A DNA stretch of 9,964 nucleotides from a bacterium (GTDB lineage: Bacteria > Eremiobacterota > Eremiobacteria > Baltobacterales > Baltobacteraceae), in assembly GCA_021784715.1 (NCBI GenBank), contig JAJYHP010000121.1, positions 1-9,964 on the forward strand, written 5' to 3'. The notes under the pieces are model-generated. The model worked only from the letters and a program-made list of their open reading frames with translations. It did no database searches and was not told the DNA's origin. Positions 1 to 6,957 of the stretch are shown in pieces. Position 1 is the stretch's first letter. Each line of letters begins with the position of its first letter. The position numbers and the translations under genes are program-made.

Positions 1-1317
1 AACGCTCAGCGCGGGCAGCCCCGCGAGCGACATCGGAATCGTATAATAGTCCATCAGATACATGCTGTAGGGATCGCTCTTCGATTTGAATCGGAATGCC
101 GGGGAACTCGTCGCCGGGGCGGCGATGAGATCGCAGCTCTCAAAGGCCTTCGCGAAATCGCGTGCGACGAGCGTGCGCGCTTTCTGCGCGCGCACGTAGT
201 AAGCGTCGTAGTACCCACTGGAGAGGGCGTACGTTCCGATGAGGATGCGGCGCTTCACCTCCGGGCCGAAGCCTGCGGCGCGCGAACGCTCGTTCATCTC
301 GGCGACATCGTTTCCGTCGACACGTAGCCCGTAGCGAACGCCGTCGAAGCGCGCGAGGTTGGAACTGCACTCGGCGGGCGCGATGAGATAATAGGTCGCC
401 AGTCCATAGTCGGCGGTCGGCAATTCTACTTCGACGATCTCGGCCCCGAGCGCTTCGAGATCGTGCAGGGCACGATCGTAGACGTCGTCGATATCGTTTC
501 CGAGCTTATGCGTATCGAATTGTTTGACGACGCCGATTCGGACGCCCTGAAGATCCTCGCGCAACGCATTCGCCGTCGGCTCGACGGCGCGGTCGACGCT
601 GGTCGCATCCATCGGGTCGAAACCGGCCATCGCATCGTAGGCGAGCGCCGCATCTTCGACGTTTCGCGTCAACGGGCCGATCTGGTCGAGGCTCGATGCA
701 AACGCGATGAGCCCGTAGCGCGAGATGCGTCCGTACGTCGGCTTGAAGCCGACGAGATTGCAGAACGCCGCCGGCTCGCGAATCGAACCGCCGGTATCGC
801 TACCCAACCCGATCGTCGCTTCGTAAGCGGCGACGGAGGCCGCCGAGCCGCCGCTCGAGCCACCCGGAACGCGCTCTAAATCGTAGGGATTGCGCGTGAC
901 GCCGAGCGCGCTGTTCTCGCACGATGAGCCCATGGCGAACTCGTCCATATTCGCTTTGCCCACCGGAATCGCGCCGGCGGCGAGCATCGAACGTACCGCA
1001 CTCGCCGTATAAGGAGCGACCCAACGCTCGAGCATTTTGCTGCCGCAGGTCGTCACCGTCCCTTCGAGCGCCATATTATCTTTGACCGCGAGCGGTACGC
1101 CGGCGAGCGGGAAGCGTTCGCCCGAGGCGATGCGCGCGTCGAGCGCGTCGGCACCATCGCGCGCCTCCCGTTCGAGGACGCTGAGATAGGCCCCGACCTG
1201 CGGCTCGACGCTCGCGATACGCGCTAACGTCGCTTCGACCACTTCGCGCGCCGAGCACTCGCGAGCGTTCACCGCACGCGCGATCTCCTTCGCGCCCGAG
1301 GAAATATTCGACGACAT
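1..1317 (-). CDS. gatA: Glutamyl/aspartyl-tRNA amidotransferase subunit A, 3' end cut off by the window
   Basis: The reading frame opens with ATG at 1317-1315 and stays open for 439 codons to the left edge. The family is usually about 485 residues, so roughly the last 45 are missing. The product is the amidase subunit of GatCAB, which releases ammonia from glutamine so that GatB can convert misacylated Glu-tRNA(Gln) or Asp-tRNA(Asn) to the cognate amide. The amidase-signature catalytic triad is visible: Lys79 in AVKDN, cis-Ser154 in PGGSSGGS, and nucleophile Ser178 in SDTGGSIREPA. These are the same residue numbers as in the characterised S. aureus GatA. FKPTYGRISRYG and YYVRAQKAR are further GatA-type motifs. 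The start lies 2 nt after the gatC stop (TAACGATG), so the two genes are presumably translated together. gatB is not in the window and could lie beyond the left edge. Identification is secure; the C-terminus is unseen. Confidence 0.96.
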   Translation of the reverse strand, partial: MSSNISSGAKEIARAVNARECSAREVVEATLARIASVEPQVGAYLSVLEREARDGADALDARIASGERFPLAGVPLAVKDNMALEGTVTTCGSKMLERWVAPYTASAVRSMLAAGAIPVGKANMDEFAMGSSCENSALGVTRNPYDLERVPGGSSGGSAASVAAYEATIGLGSDTGGSIREPAAFCNLVGFKPTYGRISRYGLIAFASSLDQIGPLTRNVEDAALAYDAMAGFDPMDATSVDRAVEPTANALREDLQGVRIGVVKQFDTHKLGNDIDDVYDRALHDLEALGAEIVEVELPTADYGLATYYLIAPAECSSNLARFDGVRYGLRVDGNDVAEMNERSRAAGFGPEVKRRILIGTYALSSGYYDAYYVRAQKARTLVARDFAKAFESCDLIAAPATSSPAFRFKSKSDPYSMYLMDYYTIPMSLAGLPALSV

Positions 1318-1319
1318 CG

Positions 1320-1613
1320 TTACGCCTGCCCGATGATGCGCGGCACGCGAACGAACGCACCCTGCCGCTGCGGCGCGCCGGAGAGCACGACTTCGCGATC
1401 GAGCGACGGGCGTTCGAGATCTTCGCGCGTCACGTTCCGCGATTCCACGACCTGCGCGGTCGCCGGGATGCTGTCGAGATCGAGGTCGGCGAGCGTCGCC
1501 ACGTGCCCGAGCAGATCGCCGAGTTGCGCGCCGAAGCGCGCGACTTCGTCGTCGGTCAGGGCGATGCGGGCCAATTTGGCCACGTAGGCGATATCAAGAT
1601 TCTCGGATGACAA
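1320..1613 (-). CDS. gatC: Glutamyl/aspartyl-tRNA amidotransferase subunit C, TTG start
   Basis: This 97-residue protein begins SSENLDIAYVAKLARIALTD, the typical GatC opening (xxHIAKLARLxLT). It continues with a helical segment and the extended C-terminal belt, including VTREDLERPSL and a final GAFVRVPRIIG, where most GatC proteins have F.VP.ii. GatC is the small subunit that wraps GatA and GatB and stabilises the amidotransferase. The frame stays open upstream, but the extension is arginine-rich read-through antisense to nothing recognisable. TTG at 1613-1611 gives the normal family length and has GGAG (1627-1624) 10 nt upstream. This start lies inside the last codons of the upstream methyltransferase gene, a 20-bp overlap. 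The TAA stop is followed 2 nt later by gatA. Function is confident; the exact start is likely but inferred. Confidence 0.93.
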   Translation of the reverse strand: MSSENLDIAYVAKLARIALTDDEVARFGAQLGDLLGHVATLADLDLDSIPATAQVVESRNVTREDLERPSLDREVVLSGAPQRQGAFVRVPRIIGQA

Positions 1614-3090
1614 AATCGGGGTACTCCGTAGGTGAAGATTGGTCGTCGTCGGGCCACTCCGGCGGGGGCGTATCGGCGAAGGCCGTTTCGACCGCCGCCT
1701 GAATTTCGCGCGCGTTACAGTAGAGCGTAACGAGCGTCTCGACGTGCCCCGTCTGCGGGAACATATCGAATGGCTGAACGATTCCGACGCTGTAGCCATT
1801 GGACGTCAGAAACTTTAAATCCCGGGCGAGGGTTGCCGGATCGCACGAGAGGTACCAGATATTGGGAACGCGCGCGCGAACGATCGCGCCGAGGGTCGCT
1901 TCATCGCTCCCCTTGCGCGGCGGATCGAGAAAGAGAATCTCCGCCTCGCGTAGGCGCGCGGCGATCTCGGGGCGTTCGACCGCTTCCTCGACGCGCGCCG
2001 CCTCGAATTTCACGCGATCCTGTAACCCGTTCAGTTCGGCGTTCGCCTCGGCTTCGCGCACCGCTGCGGGATTCTCCTCGATACCCAAAACGGTACTGCC
2101 CGCCGCCGCGAAGTAGAGCGAGAACGTGCCGGCGCCGCAATACAGATCGACGATCTTGCGCGGCTGCGCGAGCCCGCCGCGCATCAGCGCGAAAATTTTG
2201 GCGACGACGCCGGGATTCACCTGAAAGAACGACTCCGGCGAGACGCGGTAGCGAACGCCGGCGATCGTCTCTTCGATCGTCGTCGCCCCCGCGAGCGTCC
2301 GCTGCTCGCGCCCCATCACGGCATTCGCACTCGCGGGATCGAAGGAATTTGCGATCCCGCGCACTCTCGGCAAGCGTTCGAGCAGATGCGCCGCAACGCG
2401 GGCGATCTCCGGCGACTCACGATCCGTCGTGATCGAGAGCACGCTCTCGCCGATCGCCGCAGAGGCACGTGCCACGAAGTGTCGCGCGACGCGGTAGAGC
2501 GCTCCGAGCCGCTCTTCCAAACGCAGAGAATGGAGGCGCCCGACGATCTCGTCGAGCTCCGGCACCAAGATCGGGCAGCTCTCGATCTCGACGAGTTCGT
2601 GCGTCCGTTGGCGGAAAAATCCGAGCCCCGGCGGGGATTGCTCTCCGCCGCCGCCGACGACCAGCGCGACCTTGTTGCGATAGCGCCGCGAACGCGGCGA
2701 CGGGAGAACGTTGCGCACGTCGATGCCGTGCAGGCCGCCGATTCGCCGCAGTGCATTGTGCACGACTTCGCGCTTCCACGAGAGCTGGGCGGGATAACTC
2801 ATGTGCTGCACCTGGCAGCCGCCGCAGGTCCCAAATGCCGCGCAAAAGGGGACCACGCGATGCGGCGAGCCCGAGAGCAGGCGAAGCTGCGTCGCTACAG
2901 CGTAGCGCGCCTTGAGCGTGGTAATCCGGACGAGCGCTCGTTCCTGCGGAAGCGGCCCCCAACAGAACACGGCAAGAGAACCGAGCCTTCCTACGCCTTG
3001 CCCGTTGACGAGCAGATCGTGGAAAGTCAGTTCGAATTCGTCCCCGACGCGAATGCGCGGCGGGTTAGGCGCTATTCCTTTGGTCGTCAA
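1594..3090 (-). CDS. rlmD: RlmD/TrmA-family 23S rRNA (uracil-C5)-methyltransferase
   Basis: A 498-residue SAM-dependent RNA methyltransferase that should place a C5 methyl on a uridine of 23S rRNA. U1939 (RlmD) is the best guess; the U747 (RlmC) or dual RlmCD specificities cannot be excluded. An N-terminal TRAM domain spans about residues 12-70. A 4Fe-4S cluster ligand set follows: Cys83, Cys89, Cys92 (FGTCGGCQ) and Cys172. The SAM-binding loop is DLYCGAGTFSL (315-325), with acidic motif GIEENP at 336-341. LFLDPPRKG (387-394 region) and YLSCDPATLARD carry the catalytic Cys416. FDMFPQTGHVETL ends the fold, with Glu451 as presumed base. About 40 residues after the core (from NAREIQ, Asp/Pro-rich) exceed the E. 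coli enzyme. The start is TTG at 3090-3088, 26 bp inside the upstream small-membrane-protein gene; no better ATG precedes the TRAM domain. It overlaps gatC downstream by 20 bp. Confidence 0.9.
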   Translation of the reverse strand: MTTKGIAPNPPRIRVGDEFELTFHDLLVNGQGVGRLGSLAVFCWGPLPQERALVRITTLKARYAVATQLRLLSGSPHRVVPFCAAFGTCGGCQVQHMSYPAQLSWKREVVHNALRRIGGLHGIDVRNVLPSPRSRRYRNKVALVVGGGGEQSPPGLGFFRQRTHELVEIESCPILVPELDEIVGRLHSLRLEERLGALYRVARHFVARASAAIGESVLSITTDRESPEIARVAAHLLERLPRVRGIANSFDPASANAVMGREQRTLAGATTIEETIAGVRYRVSPESFFQVNPGVVAKIFALMRGGLAQPRKIVDLYCGAGTFSLYFAAAGSTVLGIEENPAAVREAEANAELNGLQDRVKFEAARVEEAVERPEIAARLREAEILFLDPPRKGSDEATLGAIVRARVPNIWYLSCDPATLARDLKFLTSNGYSVGIVQPFDMFPQTGHVETLVTLYCNAREIQAAVETAFADTPPPEWPDDDQSSPTEYPDFVIRES

Positions 3091-3307
3091 GCGTCTTCAG
3101 CAATGAGTTCGCCTCGTCGATTAAGGCTTGGATACGTTGGCCGGTCGGGTCGGATTGACGGCGAAAAAAGAGCACGCGCGCGGCGACCGCGGTGAGGGCG
3201 AGGCCGAAACCCGCAACACCGATCCAGATCAACGCGCTCTTCATGGAAGAACGCTCGTTGCCGGCTTCGATCTCCGAGCCCGGTTCCTGTTTACTCTGCT
3301 CGTTCAT
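3065..3307 (-). CDS. Small single-pass membrane protein at the head of the rlmD-gatCA operon
   Basis: An 80-residue protein starting MNEQSKQEPG. A polar 21-residue N-terminus is followed by one hydrophobic segment at about 23-48 (ALIWIGVAGFGLALTAVAA then RVLFFRR), and then a charged amphipathic tail (QRIQALIDEANSLLKTLDD) that could form a short coiled coil. Positive residues after the helix (FFRRQ) suggest that side is cytoplasmic. The ATG at 3307 has GGAG only 2 nt upstream, so an internal ATG at codon 22 (MKSALIW) is an alternative start. The last 26 bp overlap the methyltransferase gene in another frame, an arrangement that argues for a real coupled gene. I recognise no family; the layout resembles small membrane proteins with a short cytoplasmic coiled coil. 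It starts only 24 bp from the divergent gene at 3332. Confidence 0.65.
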   Translation of the reverse strand: MNEQSKQEPGSEIEAGNERSSMKSALIWIGVAGFGLALTAVAARVLFFRRQSDPTGQRIQALIDEANSLLKTLDDQRNSA

Positions 3308-3331
3308 AGCTCCGTGAAGGTTTCGCTATGG

Positions 3332-4159
3332 ATGCGGTGTTACTCTGCATCCGTGCCCCGAAGTTATTTGAGCCCGACGACGCCCGCCGATCTCCCGGCC
3401 GCGCGCCGCCGCCGTGCGTTCCTCGCCGTCGCCGGGGCCCTGGCGTTGCATTTACTCGCGCTCTTGCTCGTCGTGCGCCTCGTGGTCGCGCACTTTCAGG
3501 AGCAGCGGGCCGAAAAGACGCAGATCGTCGCCCTGGCGACGGTGCGGCATCTCGCCCCGAAGACGGTGCCCAAGCCGGCCTCCCGGCCGCTCCCCCAGCA
3601 GTCGCAGCGAGCGGCGCAGCTCGCTCGGCAGGCCCAACCTGCCGTCCCTCCGCAGGCGATGGTGCAGCCGCAGCATCCCCCTCGATTGCTCCCGCACGGG
3701 CGCACCCCACGACCAACCTCGCTCGACGCGGCACGACAGTTCGTCGAGCGCCAGGAGGCGCAGCTCGCGCGCGAAGCCGCACGGATCAACGCGCATCGAG
3801 CGCCGCTCTCAACGGCGACGAATGCCCCCGATCCCTCCTCGTTTCGACGGAGCATCGTCGATAGCGGCGGCGTCTCGCGTACCGATTACGCCGAGGCCTA
3901 TATTCTTCCGCTGCAGCATTGGTTCAGCGGCGCGTTGAGTTGCTATTACGTCCGATACGCCGCTTCGTTCTCGCAGGGCGGCAACGAAAAGGGCGAGATC
4001 CCCTGGCCGGTCTGTTACCCTCGCGACCACGACGAGCTCGCGCATGGGCCCTATCCCCACCGCCTACCGGTCCCCTATCCGCAGCCCGGCTTCCGCCTGC
4101 CGCGGGGAACCTATCTTACGCCCTTCTTGCAGCATATTTTTAACGATCGCCCCGCGTAA
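3332..4159 (+). CDS. Membrane-anchored Pro/Gln-rich protein with TonB-like layout, function unknown
   Basis: From ATG 3332 the product is 275 residues. RRRR at 25-28 precedes a strongly hydrophobic helix at about 29-53, giving a signal-anchor with the rest outside the membrane. Residues 65-130 are rich in Pro, Gln and Arg (PKTVPKPASRPLPQQ, AVPPQAMVQPQHPPR). A short helical stretch, ARQFVERQEAQLAREAARIN, follows, then an aromatic and proline-rich C-terminal domain (175-275) with Cys204 and Cys228 and PWPVCYPRDHDE. One TM, a Pro-rich spacer and a periplasmic domain is the TonB/TolA plan, but I see no TonB C-terminal motif, so I do not call it TonB. The frame is open back to 3128, but that part is antisense to the small membrane-protein gene. 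GAAGG at 3316-3320 sits 11 nt before the chosen ATG. GTG 3353 (268 aa) is the alternative. The reading frame is convincing from the TM segment onward. Confidence 0.7.
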   Translation: MRCYSASVPRSYLSPTTPADLPAARRRRAFLAVAGALALHLLALLLVVRLVVAHFQEQRAEKTQIVALATVRHLAPKTVPKPASRPLPQQSQRAAQLARQAQPAVPPQAMVQPQHPPRLLPHGRTPRPTSLDAARQFVERQEAQLAREAARINAHRAPLSTATNAPDPSSFRRSIVDSGGVSRTDYAEAYILPLQHWFSGALSCYYVRYAASFSQGGNEKGEIPWPVCYPRDHDELAHGPYPHRLPVPYPQPGFRLPRGTYLTPFLQHIFNDRPA

Positions 4160-4167
4160 CGCGAGCA

Positions 4168-4207
4168 GGCGTTCGCCGGTTTGTATCCCCTCCCGCCGGC
4201 AAACGCC
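4168..4207. terminator. Inverted repeat between convergent genes, candidate bidirectional terminator
   Basis: GGCGTTCGCCGG (4168-4179) and CCGGCAAACGCC (4196-4207) are complementary at 11 of 12 positions, with a 16-nt loop. The element lies in the 78-bp gap between two genes that converge (stops at 4159 and 4238), the expected place for a terminator serving both. No run of T follows on either strand, so an intrinsic mechanism is not shown. It may simply be an mRNA 3'-end stabilising hairpin. Confidence 0.4.
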
Positions 4208-4237
4208 CACTCTGCGCACCCTCGCGCGACGCCGTCG

Positions 4238-4891
4238 TCAGACGAGCGCGAGTTTGTTTTCGACCTCGGTCACGCCGGGGACCGACCACGCGGCTTGGAC
4301 GGCCTCGCTGCGTTCGAGCCAGCCGTGGACGTTGCCGCTGAGAATCACTTTCCCGCCGATGACGCGCACGTCGATCGTATTCGCGTCGAGTTGCGCTTGC
4401 CGATGGAACGCCCGCTTGATCGTCGCCTCGACGTTCTCGGGTGAGATACGCGGACGGAGCGAGAGATAGTTCGCCACGCCGCGGACGCCGCGCAGGTTGC
4501 GCACCGTTTCGGCCGCGCGTTCGCGCTGATAGTACCAATCGACGGTACCCTCCAGCGTCACGTGTCCGTCTTCGACGATCGCGCGAATATCGCTCGGCAA
4601 GGTGACGTTCCAGGCCAGCGCGTTGGTGACTTCGTGAGCGATATCGGTGTCGTTGCGCACGTGCATCGCCGGAAGATCGACGGCGAGCTGCTCGGCGACC
4701 GCTTTCACGCCCTTGACTCGCTTTGCGGCTTCCTCGGCCGCCCACTTCTCAGCGAAGCTGGACACGTTTCCGGCGAGCGTGACGACGCCATCGTCGGCGG
4801 TAACGCCGATATGTTGCGCGTCGATCTGCGGGTCGAGATCGAGCTCGGCGAGCACGTCGTCGCGTAGCTTTTCGTTATTGACTTGTGACAT
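4238..4891 (-). CDS. Triple BON-domain protein (OsmY-like, without signal peptide)
   Basis: A 217-residue protein made almost entirely of three BON domains, at about 5-74, 80-148 and 151-217. Each shows the family pattern of a helix (LRDDVLAELDLD, IAHEVTNALAWN, VEATIKRAFHRQ), then V.V.dG.VtL.G.V with the conserved glycines (VVTLAGNV, HVTLEGTV, KVILSGNV), then a helix ending in G V..V.N.L. BON domains are thought to bind phospholipid or surfaces and are common in periplasmic OsmY and in cytoplasmic stress proteins. No signal peptide or TM is visible, so this one appears cytosolic unless exported by another route. The ATG at 4891 has GGAGGAG (4907-4901) 9 nt upstream, a near-ideal site. An in-frame ATG six codons earlier overlaps that Shine-Dalgarno and is unlikely. 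A role in osmotic or envelope stress is an inference from the family. Confidence 0.9.
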   Translation of the reverse strand: MSQVNNEKLRDDVLAELDLDPQIDAQHIGVTADDGVVTLAGNVSSFAEKWAAEEAAKRVKGVKAVAEQLAVDLPAMHVRNDTDIAHEVTNALAWNVTLPSDIRAIVEDGHVTLEGTVDWYYQRERAAETVRNLRGVRGVANYLSLRPRISPENVEATIKRAFHRQAQLDANTIDVRVIGGKVILSGNVHGWLERSEAVQAAWSVPGVTEVENKLALV

Positions 4892-5070
4892 GGTGAGGTT
4901 CTCCTCCATGCCGTATTGTAGGGAGCCGGTCGGCGGTTTTGAGGAAAGCCCGACGAGCAGAGCGCGAAACGAGTTCGCAAGTTCTTCCCAGCCGCGGAAA
5001 CGACAAATCCGTCGGCACCAAGAACTCACTACCCGGCAACCTCCCGTTCGCTCCGGGCACGAACGACGTC
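4892..5070 (-). promoter_or_regulatory. Spacer upstream of the BON gene with a possible -10 element
   Basis: This 179-bp gap separates two minus-strand genes. Reading the minus strand, TACAAT (4920-4915) lies 24 nt before the BON start codon and matches a sigma70-type -10. I see no convincing -35 at the right distance (sequence there is CTCAAA-like), so the promoter call is weak. AGTTCTT and AAGAACT form a short inverted repeat in the middle of the gap, about 33 nt apart. No T-tailed hairpin marks an end for the upstream gene's transcript. Confidence 0.25.
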
Positions 5071-5715
5071 TTAATCGATAGGCGTCGTTATTGCCGAACC
5101 GGAGATCGGAACGGCGATCGTTCCAATCCCGTGCGGTGCGCTCGTATTTCCGAAAAATCCGGTCAACGTTGCACCGGCCGAAAAGCGAAACGAGATGCGG
5201 ACGCCCGAGCTCGTGCTCCAATGCGTAAAGGTGATCGAACCGGAGGTTTTGTCGGCGGGCACGAGGCACGGAATCTCAGGGAGAGCCGCTTTCCCATGCC
5301 TGAAATTGCAGATGTTCCGCAGCGTCATAACAGGCGCGGCGCTGGAATTGACGTTTTCCATGAGCTGAAGGCATCGATTTTTTAAGCTGAGCGTCTGGCC
5401 ACTGTGGATGCGGCAGCCCGCCGCAGAGGAGACGCCGATGTCGAGGCCGCCGGTGCTCGAATAGCCGGTTGAAGAGCGCTCGCCGCTCGGTGAGATTTCC
5501 AACTGCGTACCGTTCATTACGCCGAGGGCAGCATCCGCACCGAAACAGTCGTAGTCGACGAGGACGCCTTTGACGAGGACGTGAACGGTGCTCGTTCGGC
5601 AGCCGGAGGTCTGCCGTCCGAGCCGCGGCATCGCCGCAGCGAGCGGTAGAGGTGCCAGTGTTGCCGCCACGAGCGATGCGAGAAGCATCAGGCTTACCGT
5701 GCGTGCATTGCGCAT
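5071..5715 (-). CDS. Secreted six-cysteine protein of unknown function
   Basis: A 214-residue protein. ATG at 5715 is set by AAGGAGT (5727-5721), 5 nt upstream. The frame stays open for 52 more codons upstream, but those lie in the leader and have no Shine-Dalgarno. MRNARTVSLMLLASLVAATLAPLPLAAAM is a textbook Sec signal peptide (basic start, hydrophobic core, AAA near position 28). The mature part contains six cysteines (39, 57, 101, 115, 136, 150), an even number suitable for three disulfides. It is rich in Ser, Thr and Gly (SSTGYSSTGGLDIGVSSAAG), and its C-terminal third has alternating beta-strand character (SITFTHW, VRISFRFSAG, GTIAVPISG). This suggests an extracytoplasmic beta-rich fold. 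I recognise no family. It is divergent from the propeller gene at 5970 and lies 179 bp upstream of the BON gene on the same strand. Confidence 0.8.
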   Translation of the reverse strand: MRNARTVSLMLLASLVAATLAPLPLAAAMPRLGRQTSGCRTSTVHVLVKGVLVDYDCFGADAALGVMNGTQLEISPSGERSSTGYSSTGGLDIGVSSAAGCRIHSGQTLSLKNRCLQLMENVNSSAAPVMTLRNICNFRHGKAALPEIPCLVPADKTSGSITFTHWSTSSGVRISFRFSAGATLTGFFGNTSAPHGIGTIAVPISGSAITTPID

Positions 5716-5880
5716 TTTGTACTCCTTATGACCGGGAATTCCCGACCCAGTCAACGGTTTCGCCCCCGGGTGCCGTACTCCGGCCTTACGGCCTCCAACG
5801 GAGCGAAGTTCGATGGTAGCGGCGAGATCGACCGCATTGCCGAAGGGACCTCCCTGAGGTCGTAAACTCAATCCCGCAGA
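5716..5880 (-). promoter_or_regulatory. Structured 5' leader of the six-cysteine gene
   Basis: On the minus strand the region just before the start codon contains several inverted repeats. TGACTGGG (5753-5746) pairs with CCCGGTCA (5736-5729): 8 bp with one G-U, and a 9-nt loop. It ends one base before the AAGGAGT ribosome-binding site. Inside it is a perfect 12-bp palindrome, CGGGAATTCCCG (5733-5744), that would form a competing structure or a DNA operator. Further upstream, GCCGTA (5792-5787) and TACGGC (5777-5772) form a 6-bp stem with a 9-nt loop that competes with GGCC-GTAA-GGCC. A stem touching the Shine-Dalgarno could control translation. I compared it mentally with c-di-GMP, ZTP, TPP and cobalamin riboswitch consensus cores and found no match, so no class is assigned. 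Confidence 0.4.
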
Positions 5881-5931
5881 TATCTCGCTCCCGAAGCCTC
5901 TCGTCGCCCTCCCCTATCAGCTAAGAATCGA

Positions 5932-5952
5932 ATCGCATCTACATCGCATCTA
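5932..5952 (+). repeat. Two tandem copies of ATCGCATCTA just upstream of the propeller gene
   Basis: ATCGCATCTA occurs at 5932-5941 and again at 5943-5952, perfect copies with an 11-bp period, ending 3 nt before the AAGGAG ribosome-binding site (5956-5961) of the gene at 5970. A period of about one helical turn is typical of paired protein-binding sites, so an operator is possible. A chance short duplication is equally possible from one sequence. No clear -35/-10 pair was found next to it. Confidence 0.4.
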
Positions 5953-5969
5953 GATAAGGAGCTCCCCCA

Positions 5970-6902
5970 ATGATCGTTCGCACGCTCCGTGCCGCCGGCA
6001 CGCTCGCTATCTGTCTCCTTGCACTCACCGCAGGAACGCGGCCCGTGAAACCCGCGCCCAAGCCGCCGCAGTGGTTGTATGTCTCGGACTCCACGAAAAC
6101 GATCCGCGTTTACAGGCTGCCGCTTTCACGGTCGCCACGTGCCGTTGCGGTCCTGTCTGCTCCGGGCAATGGCCCGGGATACGGCATGGCCGTCGATCGC
6201 TACGGGCGCGTGTACGTCGCCGAGGCGAACGCCGATACCATCGGGGTCTTCGCCCCGAATAAGAAGACCGGACGCATGGTGGAGATGGCGTCGATCCACA
6301 CCACAAAACCCGCCTACGATGTCGCCGTCGACGCAGCCGGCAATCTGTATGCGGCCGAGCCGAGCGGAAACACGATCGAGGTCTTCAGAGCGCCGATCGA
6401 GAGTTCGAGCACGGCGGCGTTCGATATCACCTCCGGCATTGAAGCGCCGTACGGATTGGCGTTCGGCCCGAAAGGTGAATTGTTCGTCTGTAACGATCGC
6501 TCGGTAATGCAGTACGCCCCACCGTTTGGGGCTAGTACCCGGAGCAACGGTACGATCGCCGTCGCCGCTCAGTCGCAGCCCGACTTTGGGCAAGGCATCG
6601 GGGTTGACATTCGCGGCGCCGTCTTCTTCGGATACGGCACCCACATGCAGGTTACGAAACCGCCATACGCGCACCACGCCGCAAGCCTCTACGGGTTCGA
6701 CCTTCCGTCGCATGCAAGCATCATGTACGTTACCTTCGACCGGAAAAGCGATCTCTACGTTGCGGCGCAGTTCGGCTCGGGAAGCCCACGCAACGGCGTC
6801 TATGAATTTAAGGCACCGCTGACGAGCGGCACAACGAACGCCGTCGCCGGGTTCATTCCGCTCGATCAGGCGACCGGTGCGGCGGTCGCGCCCCGACCGT
6901 AA
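5970..6902 (+). CDS. Secreted NHL-type beta-propeller protein (propeller A)
   Basis: A 310-residue protein. ATG at 5970 follows AAGGAG (5956-5961) by 8 nt. MIVRTLRAAGTLAICLLALT is a Sec-type signal sequence, with cleavage probably near AGT at 21-23 (Cys15 lies inside the core and is not in a convincing lipobox). The rest is a run of blade-like repeats with the NHL/SMP-30-type signature G.AvD..G.lYVAe: GMAVDRYGRVYVAEAN (72-87), DVAVDAAGNLYAAEPS (117-132), GLAFGPKGELFVCNDR (162-177), GVDIRGAVFFGYG (211-223) and VTFDRKSDLYVAAQFG (254-269). Such propellers act as binding scaffolds outside the cell; a few relatives are lactonases, but no metal-binding catalytic set can be identified here. It is clearly paralogous to the gene at 8530. 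Its partner or ligand is unknown. Confidence 0.88.
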   Translation: MIVRTLRAAGTLAICLLALTAGTRPVKPAPKPPQWLYVSDSTKTIRVYRLPLSRSPRAVAVLSAPGNGPGYGMAVDRYGRVYVAEANADTIGVFAPNKKTGRMVEMASIHTTKPAYDVAVDAAGNLYAAEPSGNTIEVFRAPIESSSTAAFDITSGIEAPYGLAFGPKGELFVCNDRSVMQYAPPFGASTRSNGTIAVAAQSQPDFGQGIGVDIRGAVFFGYGTHMQVTKPPYAHHAASLYGFDLPSHASIMYVTFDRKSDLYVAAQFGSGSPRNGVYEFKAPLTSGTTNAVAGFIPLDQATGAAVAPRP

Positions 6903-6957
6903 TCAAGTGACGGCGTTACGTTCGAGCTGCCGATCCGGGAGACACGAAATCGTACGC

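Noticed and set aside
1770..3195. Long plus-strand frames opposite rlmD (220 and 269 codons)
   Set aside because: They are Arg/Ser-rich or featureless shadows of a well-supported methyltransferase gene and have no recognisable motifs.
3128..3331. Upstream extension of the membrane-anchored gene to ATG 3128
   Set aside because: The extra 68 residues are antisense to the small single-TM gene and have no Shine-Dalgarno; they put about 100 polar residues before the TM helix.
3332..4159. Calling the gene tonB or tolA
   Set aside because: Only the overall plan fits; no conserved C-terminal motif and no exbB/exbD or tol neighbours in the window.
4892..5269. N-terminal extension of the BON protein to 5269
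   Set aside because: It is arginine-rich read-through overlapping the end of the secreted six-cysteine gene on another frame; GGAGGAG 9 nt before 4891 fixes the start.
5716..5871. N-terminal extension of the six-cysteine protein to 5871
   Set aside because: AAGGAGT and a full signal peptide begin at 5715; an extension would bury the signal peptide after 52 residues.
5721..5880. Known riboswitch (c-di-GMP GEMM-I, ZTP, TPP or cobalamin)
   Set aside because: GGGCGAAACC looked superficially similar to the GEMM GGCAAACC block, but the second conserved block and the overall order are missing.
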